From contig NZ_RYYR01000004.1 of assembly GCF_003977595.1 (NCBI RefSeq), positions 124,001-188,000 of the forward strand: a stretch of DNA of 64,000 bases. The letters are read 5' to 3'. This document shows positions 26,111-35,688 of the stretch, piece by piece; positions within the stretch are counted from its first letter, which is position 1; each line of letters begins with the position of its first letter. The notes under the pieces were generated by a model. It was given only the letters and a program-made list of their open reading frames with translations, searched no databases and was not told the DNA's origin. Source of the stretch: Lysinibacillus antri. Its GTDB lineage: Bacteria; Bacillota; Bacilli; Bacillales_A; Planococcaceae. The translations under genes were made by a program, and so were the position numbers.

Positions 26111-27469
26111 ATGATAGTATGTAAATTTGGTGGTACGTCTGTTGCAAATGCAGAGCAAATTAAAAAAGTAGCAAATATTGTGAAATCTAATCCGGATCGA
26201 AAAATCGTTGCCGTTTCCGCCCCAGGAAAACGTTATGGTGATGATATAAAAGTAACAGATCTTTTAATTGATTTAGCAGATGCAGCCTTAAACAATGGCG
26301 ATGTAACGAATAAATTACAAAATGTAGTCAATCGATATAAAGAAATTACAGATGAATTAGGTTTAGATCAAACAGTTTGTGATGTGATTGCAAAAGACTT
26401 GCAAGAGCGTGTTGCTTCAGATAAATCTAAGCAAGAATTATTTATTGATAATATTAAGGCAAGTGGTGAAGATAATAACGCAAAATTAATTGCGGAATAC
26501 TTCAACGCCATTGGACTACGTGCAAAATATGTAAGTCCAAAAGACCGTTTAGTGGTAAACGACTTACCAGAACGTACAATGGCTCTTCCAGAAGCGTATG
26601 ACAATTTAAAAGATTTAGGAAATGGGGACGAAATCGTCGTATTCCCTGGATTCTTCGGTTATACAAGAGAGGGCATTTTACGTACTTTTGATCGCGGTGG
26701 TTCAGATATTACAGGATCGATTTTAGCGGCTGCAGTAAAAGCAGATCTTTATGAAAACTTTACAGATGTAGACTGTGTATTTTCTGCAAATCCTAAGGTG
26801 GTAAATGACCCAGTTGGTATTTCAGAAATTACTTATCGTGAAATGCGTGAGTTATCGTATTCAGGTTTCTCCGTATTCCATGATGAAGCGTTAATGCCTG
26901 TTTTTAAATTAGGTATCCCTGTAACGGTTAAAAATACAAATAACCCATCTGCACCTGGAACAAAAATTTTACCAGTGCGCCAACCAAATGGCCGCCCTGT
27001 AACAGGTATTTCTGCAGATAGTGGATTTTCTATATTATATGTATCTAAATATTTAATGAATCGTGAAGTTGGTTTTGGACGTAAACTTCTACAAATTATT
27101 GAAGAAGAGCATATTTCTTATGACCATACGCCATCAGGATTGGATGATATATCAGTCGTTATCCGTTCAAACCAATTAACACCAGCTGCTGAAGAACGCA
27201 TCTTAAAGCGTGTTAAAGAAGAGCTACATGCCGATGATGTTCATTTCCGTCACGGATTCTCGATGATCGTGATTGTTGGGGAAGGAATGCGTAACAATAC
27301 AGGTCTTGCTGCACGTGCTGCATCTGCCATCTCAAGAACAGGTGCAAATATCGAAATGATTAATCAAGGTTCATCGGAAGTAAGTCTTGTATTTGGTGTT
27401 TTACAACAATCAGAAAACCAAATTTTGCGTGCCCTGTACGACGAGTTTTTTTCGCTAGTTTCATTGTAA
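26111..27469 (+). CDS. Aspartokinase (monofunctional, YclM type)
   Basis: Phosphorylates aspartate, the first step to lysine, threonine, methionine and diaminopimelate. It begins MIVCKFGGTSVANAEQIKKV with the KFGGTS kinase motif. FDRGGSDITGSILAAAVKA is the aspartate/ATP block, and two ACT-like regions follow from about residue 305. The 452-residue length fits the class III enzyme YclM of B. subtilis rather than the LysC or DapG type. Monocistronic, followed by a strong terminator. Confidence 0.92.
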   Translation: MIVCKFGGTSVANAEQIKKVANIVKSNPDRKIVAVSAPGKRYGDDIKVTDLLIDLADAALNNGDVTNKLQNVVNRYKEITDELGLDQTVCDVIAKDLQERVASDKSKQELFIDNIKASGEDNNAKLIAEYFNAIGLRAKYVSPKDRLVVNDLPERTMALPEAYDNLKDLGNGDEIVVFPGFFGYTREGILRTFDRGGSDITGSILAAAVKADLYENFTDVDCVFSANPKVVNDPVGISEITYREMRELSYSGFSVFHDEALMPVFKLGIPVTVKNTNNPSAPGTKILPVRQPNGRPVTGISADSGFSILYVSKYLMNREVGFGRKLLQIIEEEHISYDHTPSGLDDISVVIRSNQLTPAAEERILKRVKEELHADDVHFRHGFSMIVIVGEGMRNNTGLAARAASAISRTGANIEMINQGSSEVSLVFGVLQQSENQILRALYDEFFSLVSL

Positions 27470-27513
27470 AGTGCCAGGCACCGAAACAATTCTGATAATT
27501 TAATACAATTTAT

Positions 27514-27549
27514 AAGGTTCTACAGGAATTCCACTGTAGAACCTTTTTA
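27514..27549 (+). terminator. Intrinsic terminator after aspartokinase
   Basis: AAGGTTCTACAG pairs perfectly with CTGTAGAACCTT around an 8-base loop, then T-run. A small palindrome GTGCCAGGCAC lies upstream at 27471-27481. Confidence 0.92.
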
Positions 27550-27665
27550 TATGAAATATTCTTCTCAAATTGGTGAACAGATATTGAAAAATTTACCTTA
27601 ATTTCCAGAACCTATAGCATATTATATAGCTATCTATTTATAATAATGGAAGAGGAGGGGAAAAT

Positions 27666-28214
27666 GTGAGTAAAAAAGAGATTATTTATATAAAAGAAAA
27701 TCCAGTTTCTCAATTTTTATTTAGTGATACCCGTTCAGCCATTTTTTGGCTTCTCGTTCGTCTATATGTTGGATACGCTTGGTTAAAAGCAGGATGGGGA
27801 AAAATACATAATGATGCCTGGATCGGGGAAAATGGGGGAGCTGCAGTTGCGGGGTTTGTACAAGGCGCGATTGCAAAGTCGACAGAAACGAAAGATGTTG
27901 CCGGATGGTATGCGACATTTCTAGAAAATATGGTCCTGCCCAATGCAAAAGGGTTCGCATTTATCGTAGCTTATGGTGAGGTGTTAGTTGGGCTTGGTTT
28001 AATCGTAGGCCTTTTAACAGGAATTGCTGCATTTTTCGGCGCGTTAATGAATGTCAGTTTCTTATTTGCGGGTACAGTGAGTACGAATCCGATTTTATTT
28101 ATCCTTGCCACTTGGCTAGTTCTTGCATGGAAAGTTGCGGGTTGGTATGGATTGGATCGGTTTGCATTACCGAAACTAGGTACACCATGGAGTAAGATTG
28201 ATACCGATGATTAG
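27666..28214 (+). CDS. DoxX-family membrane protein
   Basis: 182 residues with four predicted membrane segments (about 28-45, 95-115, 117-135, 140-158). The N-terminal RLYVGYAWLKAGWGKI block and FIVAYGEVLVGLGLIVGLLTG are typical of the DoxX/thiosulfate:quinone oxidoreductase small-subunit family. Such proteins are linked to sulfur or redox stress, but the role here is not shown. The start is GTG 27666 after GGAGGGG. Confidence 0.85.
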   Translation: MSKKEIIYIKENPVSQFLFSDTRSAIFWLLVRLYVGYAWLKAGWGKIHNDAWIGENGGAAVAGFVQGAIAKSTETKDVAGWYATFLENMVLPNAKGFAFIVAYGEVLVGLGLIVGLLTGIAAFFGALMNVSFLFAGTVSTNPILFILATWLVLAWKVAGWYGLDRFALPKLGTPWSKIDTDD

Positions 28215-28220
28215 TAGGAC

Positions 28221-28250
28221 GAGCTTTGTGCAAAACGTACAGAGCTTTTT
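28221..28250 (+). terminator. Intrinsic terminator
   Basis: AGCTTTGT pairs with ACAGAGCT (one G-U) around a short loop, then T5, directly after the DoxX gene. Confidence 0.75.
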
Positions 28251-28320
28251 CTCATTTTTGCATGAAATCTATTGTATAATCTAAGGTAGAATTGACACGC
28301 GCCATATAAGAGGAGATACC

Positions 28321-28842
28321 ATGCACTATAACTATACACACCCAAAAGAAATTGAATATACAGGTGAAATTCAAGTATTTGACGAAAAGGGACAACTTGT
28401 AGCCATTTCAAAACGTATTTATGATAATCAATTTAAACAAAAATTAGATCGCATGTTCGATTATCGATATTTTTTAAAATACGATATATATAACGCGAAC
28501 AATGAAAAAGAATTGATAATAAAAAAAATTAGCCGAAGAGGAAAGCTTTGGTATGAAGCAGTCGATACAAAGCGGCAAAAAACCTACATTATTTCTTATG
28601 AAAATTGGCGAATCGGCATACCAGAGCTTTATATATCTGACGGTGAAATCAAAATTCAAATTAATAAAGAGATGGAAGATTGGTCCGAGTTTGTATTCGA
28701 AAATGAAATCATCGCAAAATGGAAAGCTGAATTTAAGGACGACCAATTTGAAATGACATTAGTTATTCATGACAACAGCCCGTTGCAAAATGTTGCATTT
28801 TTTATAGGGGTTTGCCAAGCGACTTTGTTTGTCGGAGCGTAG
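28321..28842 (+). CDS. Tubby/LURP-one-like protein
   Basis: 173 residues. The pattern of short beta strands with IQVFDEKGQLVAISKRIYDN, YFLKYDIYNANNEKELIIKKI and a hydrophobic C-terminal helix (LQNVAFFIGVCQATLF) fits the Tubby C-terminal-like domain proteins of bacilli. Function unknown. The start is ATG 28321 after AGAGGAG. The next gene starts 16 bases later. Confidence 0.68.
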   Translation: MHYNYTHPKEIEYTGEIQVFDEKGQLVAISKRIYDNQFKQKLDRMFDYRYFLKYDIYNANNEKELIIKKISRRGKLWYEAVDTKRQKTYIISYENWRIGIPELYISDGEIKIQINKEMEDWSEFVFENEIIAKWKAEFKDDQFEMTLVIHDNSPLQNVAFFIGVCQATLFVGA

Positions 28843-28858
28843 AAGGAGATAAGTGACT

Positions 28859-29092
28859 ATGAATGTTGTATTTGTTTTAACAAGAACTGGTGAAGAAGTA
28901 CTGGAAATGGTTTCGACGGATGTTGCAGGATTACTTGCAGCAGTAAAAGGTGAAAACGTTACCTTCCCTTTTGGAACTTATAAATATGATTTCCACACGT
29001 TAGATCATTATTTAGTAGAAGGTGTTTATCGCCAAGAGCTTGTGATTTATTTAAAGGAAGAAGAAAAAGAAATCATCAATGAAATCTTATAA
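28859..29092 (+). CDS. Small conserved-looking protein, function unknown
   Basis: 77 residues, acidic, with no membrane segment and no family I recognise. AAGGAG at 28843-28848 allows either ATG 28859 or GTG 28853. It forms a probable two-gene unit with the Tubby-like gene and is followed by a terminator. Confidence 0.7.
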   Translation: MNVVFVLTRTGEEVLEMVSTDVAGLLAAVKGENVTFPFGTYKYDFHTLDHYLVEGVYRQELVIYLKEEEKEIINEIL

Positions 29093-29121
29093 TGTTTGAC
29101 CATCATTCATATGGTGAAAAA

Positions 29122-29148
29122 AGGCGTTCTTTTTGGACGTCTTTTTTT
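29122..29148 (+). terminator. Intrinsic terminator
   Basis: AGGCGTTC pairs with GGACGTCT through two G-U pairs around a TTTTT loop, then T7. Confidence 0.7.
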
Positions 29149-29298
29149 ATTCCCATTTATCGTGAACACGAATGGATAAAGGGGAACCTTTCTCGAGGGA
29201 GGGTCATACTCTCTGAATAACAACCTTCATTTATTAAAAAAGTATTTTAGAATATAAGTTTACACAGAAATAAACTAACGTCAGAGGGAGGATATGTA

Positions 29299-30900
29299 TT
29301 GATTACCGTATTTGGAGGTATTGGCATTTTTTTAATCGGCATGTCGATGCTGACAAATGGTTTGAAGGAAATTGCCGGTGAAGCCTTAAAAAAGTGGTTA
29401 AACAAAATTACGAGAGGCCCCATGTCTTCTTTATTTACCGGTCTTTTCATGACGATTATTATGCAATCTTCCACAGCAACAACATTATTGACAGTGGGAT
29501 TTGTTAGTGCAGGTTTAATTTCCTTTGTTCAATCGATTGGCGTAATTATTGGGGCCAATATTGGTAGTACTAGCACAGGTTGGCTCATTTCACTTCTAGG
29601 GTTTAAAATTAGTCTTCAATCCCTGTCTCTACCGATTATAGGGTTGGGCGCTTTCATGCAGTTGATTGCCCCTTATAATATAAGAAAATATGGTGGTGTT
29701 TTAGTCGGTTTTGGTCTGTTGTTTTTAGGAATTGACCTTCTACAACAAGGGATGAATTCTGCACAAGCACTGATTCCTTTTGATTTAGTTAAAACAGACT
29801 CATTTTTTTCGATTTTGCTATTAATTGTTATTGGGATTGTCATGACGATTATTATGCAAGCTTCGAGCGCGGCAATGGCAGCAACGTTAGCGGCACTATT
29901 TTCAGGAGCGATTGATTATGAACAAGCTGCCTATTTAGTCATCGGGCAAAATATTGGAACGACAGCAACGGCCATTTTTGCTGCAATTGGCTCATCAATC
30001 GCCGCAAAAAGAACAGCAATTACTCACTTACTATTCAATGTAATTACTGCCATTATCGTAACAATCTTTTTTAAATACATACTACTATTCACAGAATCCA
30101 TTACTATATGGATGACGGGTAGTATTGATGAGACGCTAGGATTAGCCATTTTCCATACACTATTTAGTATGATAGGTGCACTTTTATTTTTCCCATTTAT
30201 TCGTCCATTTGCATCGCTTTTAGAAAAGTTATTGCCAGAGAAGGCCAATGCTCTAACAAGAAATTTAGACTCAAATTTAGTTTCTGTACCGTCTGCGGCA
30301 TTAGAGGTTTGTTATACCGCGTTATTGCAAATGATGAAACAACTGACACGTGCGATGTTGGAATTTATTGAATCAAGAAAAGTAACACCTAGTTTCGAAA
30401 AAAAGGTGGCAGAAGTAGAAGAAGCGATTGACATTACCCGAAAATTTTTAGATTTAGTCCAATCAAATTCTTCAAAATTACGCAATAAACATATCGATAT
30501 TTTACATGTCTTAGATCATTTAAGTCGATTAACCAAAGTTTTAAGAGAGCAACAAAAGTTTGAAGCCATTAAGTTCCAGAAGACCATTATGAATCAAGTA
30601 CATGAAACGATGTTTGAAGTAGAGGTACTTTTTGATGAAAAAGAGAAAATCTTTGAAGTCGAAAAAATCTTTGAGCAGACATCGGAAAAAATAGCAGCTG
30701 AACGAAAAAGACGTCGAAATGAATATTTTGAACGAACTGTAGAAAACGCTACACAAATACAAGTGGCTTTCTCGAAGGTGGAGTCGATTTTATGGATTGA
30801 TCGCCTCGTGTACCATTACTGGCGTGCAACTGCGCGGATGGCGATGTTTTGTTCCTTCGAAAAAAATAATGATTCACAAAACCAACCGCTGCAAAAATGA
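29299..30900 (+). CDS. Na+/phosphate cotransporter family protein, copy 1
   Basis: 533 residues. Two inverted PNaS repeats with the family's QSS motif (MQSSTATT, about residues 54-61, and MQASSAAM, about 185-192), about eight to nine membrane segments, then a cytoplasmic PhoU-like helical tail from about residue 330. It probably imports phosphate with sodium. The start is TTG 29299, seven bases after GGGAGG. A close paralogue sits at 36339. Confidence 0.88.
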   Translation: MITVFGGIGIFLIGMSMLTNGLKEIAGEALKKWLNKITRGPMSSLFTGLFMTIIMQSSTATTLLTVGFVSAGLISFVQSIGVIIGANIGSTSTGWLISLLGFKISLQSLSLPIIGLGAFMQLIAPYNIRKYGGVLVGFGLLFLGIDLLQQGMNSAQALIPFDLVKTDSFFSILLLIVIGIVMTIIMQASSAAMAATLAALFSGAIDYEQAAYLVIGQNIGTTATAIFAAIGSSIAAKRTAITHLLFNVITAIIVTIFFKYILLFTESITIWMTGSIDETLGLAIFHTLFSMIGALLFFPFIRPFASLLEKLLPEKANALTRNLDSNLVSVPSAALEVCYTALLQMMKQLTRAMLEFIESRKVTPSFEKKVAEVEEAIDITRKFLDLVQSNSSKLRNKHIDILHVLDHLSRLTKVLREQQKFEAIKFQKTIMNQVHETMFEVEVLFDEKEKIFEVEKIFEQTSEKIAAERKRRRNEYFERTVENATQIQVAFSKVESILWIDRLVYHYWRATARMAMFCSFEKNNDSQNQPLQK

Positions 30901-30950
30901 AAATAAAGTTGCGCTTCAATGGGGAACTGAACGTGAATAAGTAGTAAAAC

Positions 30951-31009
30951 AAAAACAGGAGAAACAAGAAAGAAGTGAGGAATTCTTTTCTTGTTCTCCT
31001 GTTTTTTTA
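30951..31009 (+). terminator. Bidirectional terminator between convergent genes
   Basis: ACAGGAGA...AAGAAAGAA pairs with TTCTTTTCTT...TCTCCTGT, with T-run downstream and A-run upstream, so it can serve both the symporter and the minus-strand gene ending at 31140. Confidence 0.8.
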
Positions 31010-31139
31010 TATGGATGAAAGGTGGTGGGAAATCTGTATAAAGATTGAAATATCAAGGGCTTAAAGAGATTGTAGAGCTGGATTTTTAAAGCATTGTAAA
31101 AAATCAAAAAACAATGAAGGGGTATGTCTGGGCTTGATT

Positions 31140-31874
31140 TTATGCTTGTGATTTATGGTGAAATGGACATTTGCCTTGAATTGGCTCAATATCATCACCG
31201 ATAAAGAATTGCTTCCATTCATTATGCGTCGGGTCACCGAAATGGCCGATATCTGGGTGTTTAGGCAACTGATCCCATGCTTCTACACGTTTACGAACTT
31301 TTTCCCGTGACATAATACCACCTTTTTCAGTTCCTTCTAACCCTTCAAATATCTTGCGGGGCTGGAATCCAAGAACCATCGAATTTCCTAGATGACGTGT
31401 CTTTCGTTTCTTATATGCAGGAGCATTTCCGAATACGAAGATTGGCTCTCCATGGAATCGAAAATCCCATAAATAGTGCTCTGGGTCGCGAGGACTTTCT
31501 TCCGGCCATTCTATTTCGTCAATTTCATGTAAGTATTGGAGGATCTCCCAAAATTGCTTTCGGTAATCTTCAATAGAACCTTCTTGCTCGAAAGGCTCTA
31601 CAAATACAAAAAGACCGTGTTTCTTGTAGTTTGGTAATTGAAATAAATATAGAAAGTCTTTCAATGCAACTGGTAAATTACCCCAATCACCTTGAGTGAT
31701 ATAAGCATAGCGAAGCTCTCCTTTTTGTTCGCCACTCATTCCAAAAAAACATGGGAACGTTTTATCCGTTACCGTGTTATGAAAAGTTTCATATTCTTTA
31801 TAAAGCCAGCTTGGCAAGTCTGTTCTAGTATGAAAATCTTCTTTTGTTAATAAAGCTGGTTTCTTCGTAATCAT
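31140..31874 (-). CDS. YqcI/YcgG family protein
   Basis: 244 residues, cytoplasmic. PCFFGMSGEQKGELRYAY, FRFHGEPIFVFGNAPAYKKR and SMVLGFQPRKIFEGLEG match the YqcI/YcgG family of bacilli. Biochemical role unknown. The C-terminal GKCPFHHK could bind a metal. Start ATG 31874 on the minus strand. Confidence 0.8.
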   Translation of the reverse strand: MITKKPALLTKEDFHTRTDLPSWLYKEYETFHNTVTDKTFPCFFGMSGEQKGELRYAYITQGDWGNLPVALKDFLYLFQLPNYKKHGLFVFVEPFEQEGSIEDYRKQFWEILQYLHEIDEIEWPEESPRDPEHYLWDFRFHGEPIFVFGNAPAYKKRKTRHLGNSMVLGFQPRKIFEGLEGTEKGGIMSREKVRKRVEAWDQLPKHPDIGHFGDPTHNEWKQFFIGDDIEPIQGKCPFHHKSQA

Positions 31875-32289
31875 ATGGTCGCCTCCAACTCAAATACATT
31901 GTCAAAATGAATATGGAACACTTTAAAAAGTCTTCTTATGTGAACCTCAATACACGTTAATCTTCAGCTTCGACAGCATGGATATCAAGTGTTGGAGGTC
32001 GACTTTTCCTAGATCATTAAATCAGGTGGGTCATTCCGATGTTGTTGAATGCTAATTGTGCCGCCATTAAGAAAACAGTCCATAGTATCTTATTAGGAGA
32101 ACATTCTATTTATGCAATGATGAAGTTAAAACAGAGAGCTATATGATTGAAGTTGAAGTAAATACAAAAGTGAAGGGTTATTGCTTACGAAACCATTTAA
32201 AATATAGAGTTAGTACATTTCATAACAAGCGAATAAATGAGACCTATAGTCGGAAATGCCCAAATAATAAATATTCATATTATTATTGG
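31875..32289. other. 415-base stretch without a clear gene
   Basis: A plus-strand open frame at 32143-32595 runs through the second half but has no ribosome site and overlaps the better minus-strand gene at 32290-32472. I see no terminator, RNA or mobile-element signature that I can name. Confidence 0.4.
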
Positions 32290-32472
32290 TTAGTAAGGTC
32301 GGTTGCGTCGTCGTGGAGGGTATACAGGATATACTGGGAAGGGTGGGTAGTATGGGTATGGATATGGGTAGTGCTGTCGGTGCCTTCGTCTTCGATGACG
32401 TCTTCCATAAGAATCATACCAATCCTCATAGTCACTATGACCATAATTATTATAACGATTATAATATTGCAT
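32290..32472 (-). CDS. Tyr/Pro/Arg-rich small protein (spore-coat-like)
   Basis: 60 residues: an N-terminal Asn/Tyr-rich part (QYYNRYNNYGHSDYEDWYDSY), an Arg/His cluster, then repeated YPYPYPYYPPFPVYPVYPP. It has an excellent ribosome site (AAAGGAGGT at 32481-32489) nine bases before ATG 32472. Low-complexity Tyr-rich proteins of this kind are common among spore coat and exosporium proteins; that role is an inference from composition. Confidence 0.72.
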   Translation of the reverse strand: MQYYNRYNNYGHSDYEDWYDSYGRRHRRRRHRQHYPYPYPYYPPFPVYPVYPPRRRNRPY

Positions 32473-32890
32473 ATTTTTTACCTCCTTTCGAAGTATATTA
32501 TGCCAAGAGAGAATAATAGTAAGATACATCTACCTAAACCTATTATTCTTATTTCTCATATGTTTAGAAGGTACAGTAAGTCTAATAAATGCTAATAATA
32601 AGTTATTTACTTATATAAAGGCATGTAAATTTGCTAAAGAACATATTCAGTTTGTTTTATTGAAAAGTCGAAATTACCTGTCTACTGTTTATTGAATGTA
32701 TAGTATGTAGAAAATAAAAAACCCGGAAATTGAATTTCCGGGTTTGATTACACTTACTATTTATCCTCTATGACACACTGCCTCGTTTTTCATTGTTAAA
32801 AACACTCTTTATTCTATTGCGTGAATAATTAATAGACAAATGGAAACTCTAGTATCATCTTTGTAAAAATTTTGATATGGAGGAATTATC
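32473..32890. other. 418-base gap with a degenerate small-gene remnant
   Basis: It contains the minus-strand remnant and hairpin described at 32719-32786. Upstream of yhfW, 32840-32890 is AT-rich, but I could not fix a promoter. Confidence 0.4.
32719..32786 (-). pseudogene. Remnant of a small gene plus its terminator, copy A
   Basis: On the minus strand a short frame ending TRQCVIEDK-stop (32757-32786) leads into the hairpin AAACCCGGAAA/TTTCCGGGTTT (32719-32744) with a T-run. About 65 bases match the better-preserved copy at 37983-38060. The upstream coding part is not conserved here, so this is only a 3' remnant. Confidence 0.55.
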
Positions 32891-34468
32891 ATGTCTCAAC
32901 ATAACCAAGGGGAAGGAAAATTACCGCAAAATCCTGAGCCATATTGGAGAGAGTTTATTGATTTACCGGAGTTTCCTCAATTAAATGAAGATATTGACGT
33001 TGATGTTGTCATTGTGGGGGGCGGGATTACTGGCCTCACATCTGCTTATCTCTTAGTAAATGAAGGGTTAAAAGTCGCAGTTTTGGAAGCGGATAAATTA
33101 TTAAATGGTACAACTGGTCACACAACAGCAAAAATCACGGCACAGCATGATTTAATCTATGATGAATTTTTGCATAACTTTGGAAGAAGTAAGGCACGTT
33201 TATATTATGAAGCAAATACAGATGCATTAAACTTTATAAGAAAAACAGTAGAAGAACATCAAATTGATTGCGATTTACAAGAGGAAGACGCGTATATTTA
33301 TGCTACTACGGACGATTATGCAAGTAAGCTTGAAAAGGAAGCAAAGGCTTATGAAACAATTGGGATTGATGGAGAGTTAGTAGATAGCATTCCTTTTAAC
33401 ATCGACATTAAAAAGGCACTCATTATGAAAAATCAGGCACAGTTTCATCCGATTAAATACCTTGCGCATTTAATTGACATTATTAAGGAAAAGGGTGGCC
33501 TTATTTTTGAACAGACAACAGCGGTAAATGTTGAAACCGGGGAACAGCCAACTGTCCTTACGCGTGAAGGACAACGCGTTACTGGCAACTATGTTCTGTC
33601 ATGCTCACACTTTCCGTTCTATGAAGGATTAGGTCTATTCTCTACAAGAATGTACGCCGATCGTTCCTACATCATTGCGGTGAAAACAAAGGAACAGTAC
33701 CCTGGTGGAATGTATATTAGCGCCGATCAGCCTACACGTTCTCTGCGTTCAACGTCAATTAATAATGAAGAAATGATTTTAATAGGTGGAGAAAGCCATA
33801 AGACGGGGCAAGGAATGGATACAATGGAACATTATAAGGCCCTCGAGACGTTTGGCGAGCAAGTTTTTGGCCTTGAGGAAATCGCCTATCGATGGTCTGC
33901 GCAGGATTTAGTTACGTTAGATAAAATCCCTTATATCGGGGAGATCACTTCGGGTCAACGAAACATATTGGTGGCTACCGGTTATAGAAAATGGGGCATG
34001 ACAAATGGAACAGCTGCAGCCCTTTTGTTTAAAGATATCATTAAAGGTGAGAAGAACACCTATCAAAGTTTATATTCTCCCGGACGTTTCTACGCACATC
34101 CTAGTCTAAAAAACTTCCTTGTTTCAAATGCGGACGTGGTGAAGCATCTCATTAAAGGGAAGATCGAAACCTCGGATAAAAATATTGACAACTTAGCCAA
34201 TGACGAAGGGGCTGTCATTACTGTAAATGGGCACCGAAAAGGAGCTTATAAAGATGAGGAAGGAAACGTGCATATCGTTGATACGACTTGTACCCACATC
34301 GGATGTGAAGTGGAGTGGAACAGTGGTGAACGTTCTTGGGATTGCCCGTGTCATGGCTCAAGGTTCTCCTATACTGGTGAGGTTTTAGAAGGTCCAGCTG
34401 AAAAGCCGTTACAAAAATATGATTATACAATGTTGGATAACCTGACGTCGGAGGACTCTGGGTATTAA
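32891..34468 (+). CDS. yhfW: FAD-dependent oxidoreductase with C-terminal Rieske domain (YhfW-like)
   Basis: 525 residues. An N-terminal FAD-binding DAO fold (VDVVIVGGGITGLTSAYLL, about 38-56; HTTAKITAQHD) is followed by a C-terminal Rieske 2Fe-2S domain with CTHIGCEVEWN and DCPCHGSRFS (about 475-500), which supplies the two Cys and two His ligands. Substrate unknown. The start is ATG 32891 after GGAGG. It lies immediately left of the inserted element at 34539. Confidence 0.88.
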   Translation: MSQHNQGEGKLPQNPEPYWREFIDLPEFPQLNEDIDVDVVIVGGGITGLTSAYLLVNEGLKVAVLEADKLLNGTTGHTTAKITAQHDLIYDEFLHNFGRSKARLYYEANTDALNFIRKTVEEHQIDCDLQEEDAYIYATTDDYASKLEKEAKAYETIGIDGELVDSIPFNIDIKKALIMKNQAQFHPIKYLAHLIDIIKEKGGLIFEQTTAVNVETGEQPTVLTREGQRVTGNYVLSCSHFPFYEGLGLFSTRMYADRSYIIAVKTKEQYPGGMYISADQPTRSLRSTSINNEEMILIGGESHKTGQGMDTMEHYKALETFGEQVFGLEEIAYRWSAQDLVTLDKIPYIGEITSGQRNILVATGYRKWGMTNGTAAALLFKDIIKGEKNTYQSLYSPGRFYAHPSLKNFLVSNADVVKHLIKGKIETSDKNIDNLANDEGAVITVNGHRKGAYKDEEGNVHIVDTTCTHIGCEVEWNSGERSWDCPCHGSRFSYTGEVLEGPAEKPLQKYDYTMLDNLTSEDSGY

Positions 34469-34640
34469 TAATTATGTACAACAAAAGTGGCGTGGCTAAA
34501 CCGCGAAACTAAACAATAAGAAAGCATCGGAAACAATCTAACCCGTTCAGTTCAGTGGTACAAACATTCGAATTAGCAAGGTTTTTATATCTAAAATAGC
34601 AATCCAATTAGCATATGTATTGATGCTTTTTTTGACAAAG

Positions 34641-34911
34641 AAAAGAGGCTGGGACAAAACAAAAAATCACCATTTTCCTTTTATGGAAATGGTGATTTTT
34701 TGATAATGAGAAAATTGATTTCCGTTACGGGGACGCTTTCCGCGGGCGTGGCTTGAGCCTCCTCGTCGCTTTGCTCCTGCGGGGTCTCAAGGCTCACGCT
34801 ATTCCCGCAGGAGTCACCCCTTCACTCCAATCTATTTTTAAAACTATCCGAATTTTAATAATCGTAAAATGGAATTCATTAAAAAAATCTACTTATGTCC
34901 CAACCTCTTTT
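34641..34911. repeat. Bacillus-type GC-rich repeat (MITE-like)
   Basis: 271 bases bounded by AAAAGAGGCTGGGAC on the left and its near reverse complement GTCCCAACCTCTTTT on the right. Inside are a hairpin with AAATCACCATTTCC-type arms (34664-34702) and a GC-rich part containing CGCTTTCCGCGGGCG and CCCGCAGGAGTC, a sequence I know as recurrent in Bacillus genomes. It is nested in the cassette 34539-36090. Confidence 0.7.
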
Positions 34912-35010
34912 CTAATTTATTTCGGTATTCGAATCTTCGACAAAAGCTCACCTTTAGTTCAACAGCAGTAGTTTAAAATTAAAATAAAAAACGATGGCTA
35001 AATCAACCAG

Positions 35011-35688
35011 TTAATCAATAATATTTTCCTCTCGGGTTATTATCTCATCCAAACCCAATACTTCTCTTATTTTTTGTTTATCTCCTTTGACAATAGAATA
35101 TATTTTTCTATCAATTAGATAAAAAGGTGTAGAATGCTTTCGTGTTATGTTCTTTTGTTCAAGTAATCTATGTAAGTTATACAAATGGTCTATATCGTTA
35201 TCCCAAACGTTTATCTTTGAACCGTCTTTAAAATGTAATTCGTATTTTTTTGTTATAACAGTATATTCTCTATTAACGCCACTCTTTGTTTGTTTATTTA
35301 CATAAGTATATACATAATTAACATTTTCCCATTGATATTCTTTACTCATAAAGTAATAATGTTTCGTTATACCATTTTCCGTTGTAGTAGTGTAGATTGA
35401 TAGATTTGCTACGCCTATCAAAAGACTAATAAGGCTTCCATAAAATAAAAACTTTTTTCCGAATTCCGTAAACTTCCCAAATTTAAGCAGTAGCATATAC
35501 GGAGTAAAGCAAAATAAAGCTACCATAAAAGGAAGTCCGGAAAATTCTGATGTATAGGTAACGGTGATGGGATTGGTTATTTCGTATAGTAAGAAATAAA
35601 ATAAATCAGTAATTATGTTGGGAAGACGGAGTATCGCTAAAATAAATAAACCTATAATTAAAATCACTTTTTTGTCAAACAATATCAT
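35011..35688 (-). CDS. Membrane protein, passenger gene of the cassette
   Basis: 225 residues: two to four hydrophobic segments in the first 105 residues (VILIIGLFILAIL; FMVALFCFTPYMLLL; FYGSLISLLIGVANL), then a soluble part with beta strands (KKYELHFKDGSKINVWDN) resembling bacterial PH-like domains. No family named with confidence. The start is ATG 35688 on the minus strand after GGTGG; a GTG at 35697 is possible. It is AT-rich and isolated, as expected for an acquired gene. Confidence 0.65.
   Translation of the reverse strand: MILFDKKVILIIGLFILAILRLPNIITDLFYFLLYEITNPITVTYTSEFSGLPFMVALFCFTPYMLLLKFGKFTEFGKKFLFYGSLISLLIGVANLSIYTTTTENGITKHYYFMSKEYQWENVNYVYTYVNKQTKSGVNREYTVITKKYELHFKDGSKINVWDNDIDHLYNLHRLLEQKNITRKHSTPFYLIDRKIYSIVKGDKQKIREVLGLDEIITREENIID

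Noticed and set aside
32143-32595. Plus-strand open frame of 150 residues
   Set aside because: No ribosome site, Ile/Tyr/Trp-skewed low-complexity product, and it overlaps a better minus-strand gene with a strong ribosome site.
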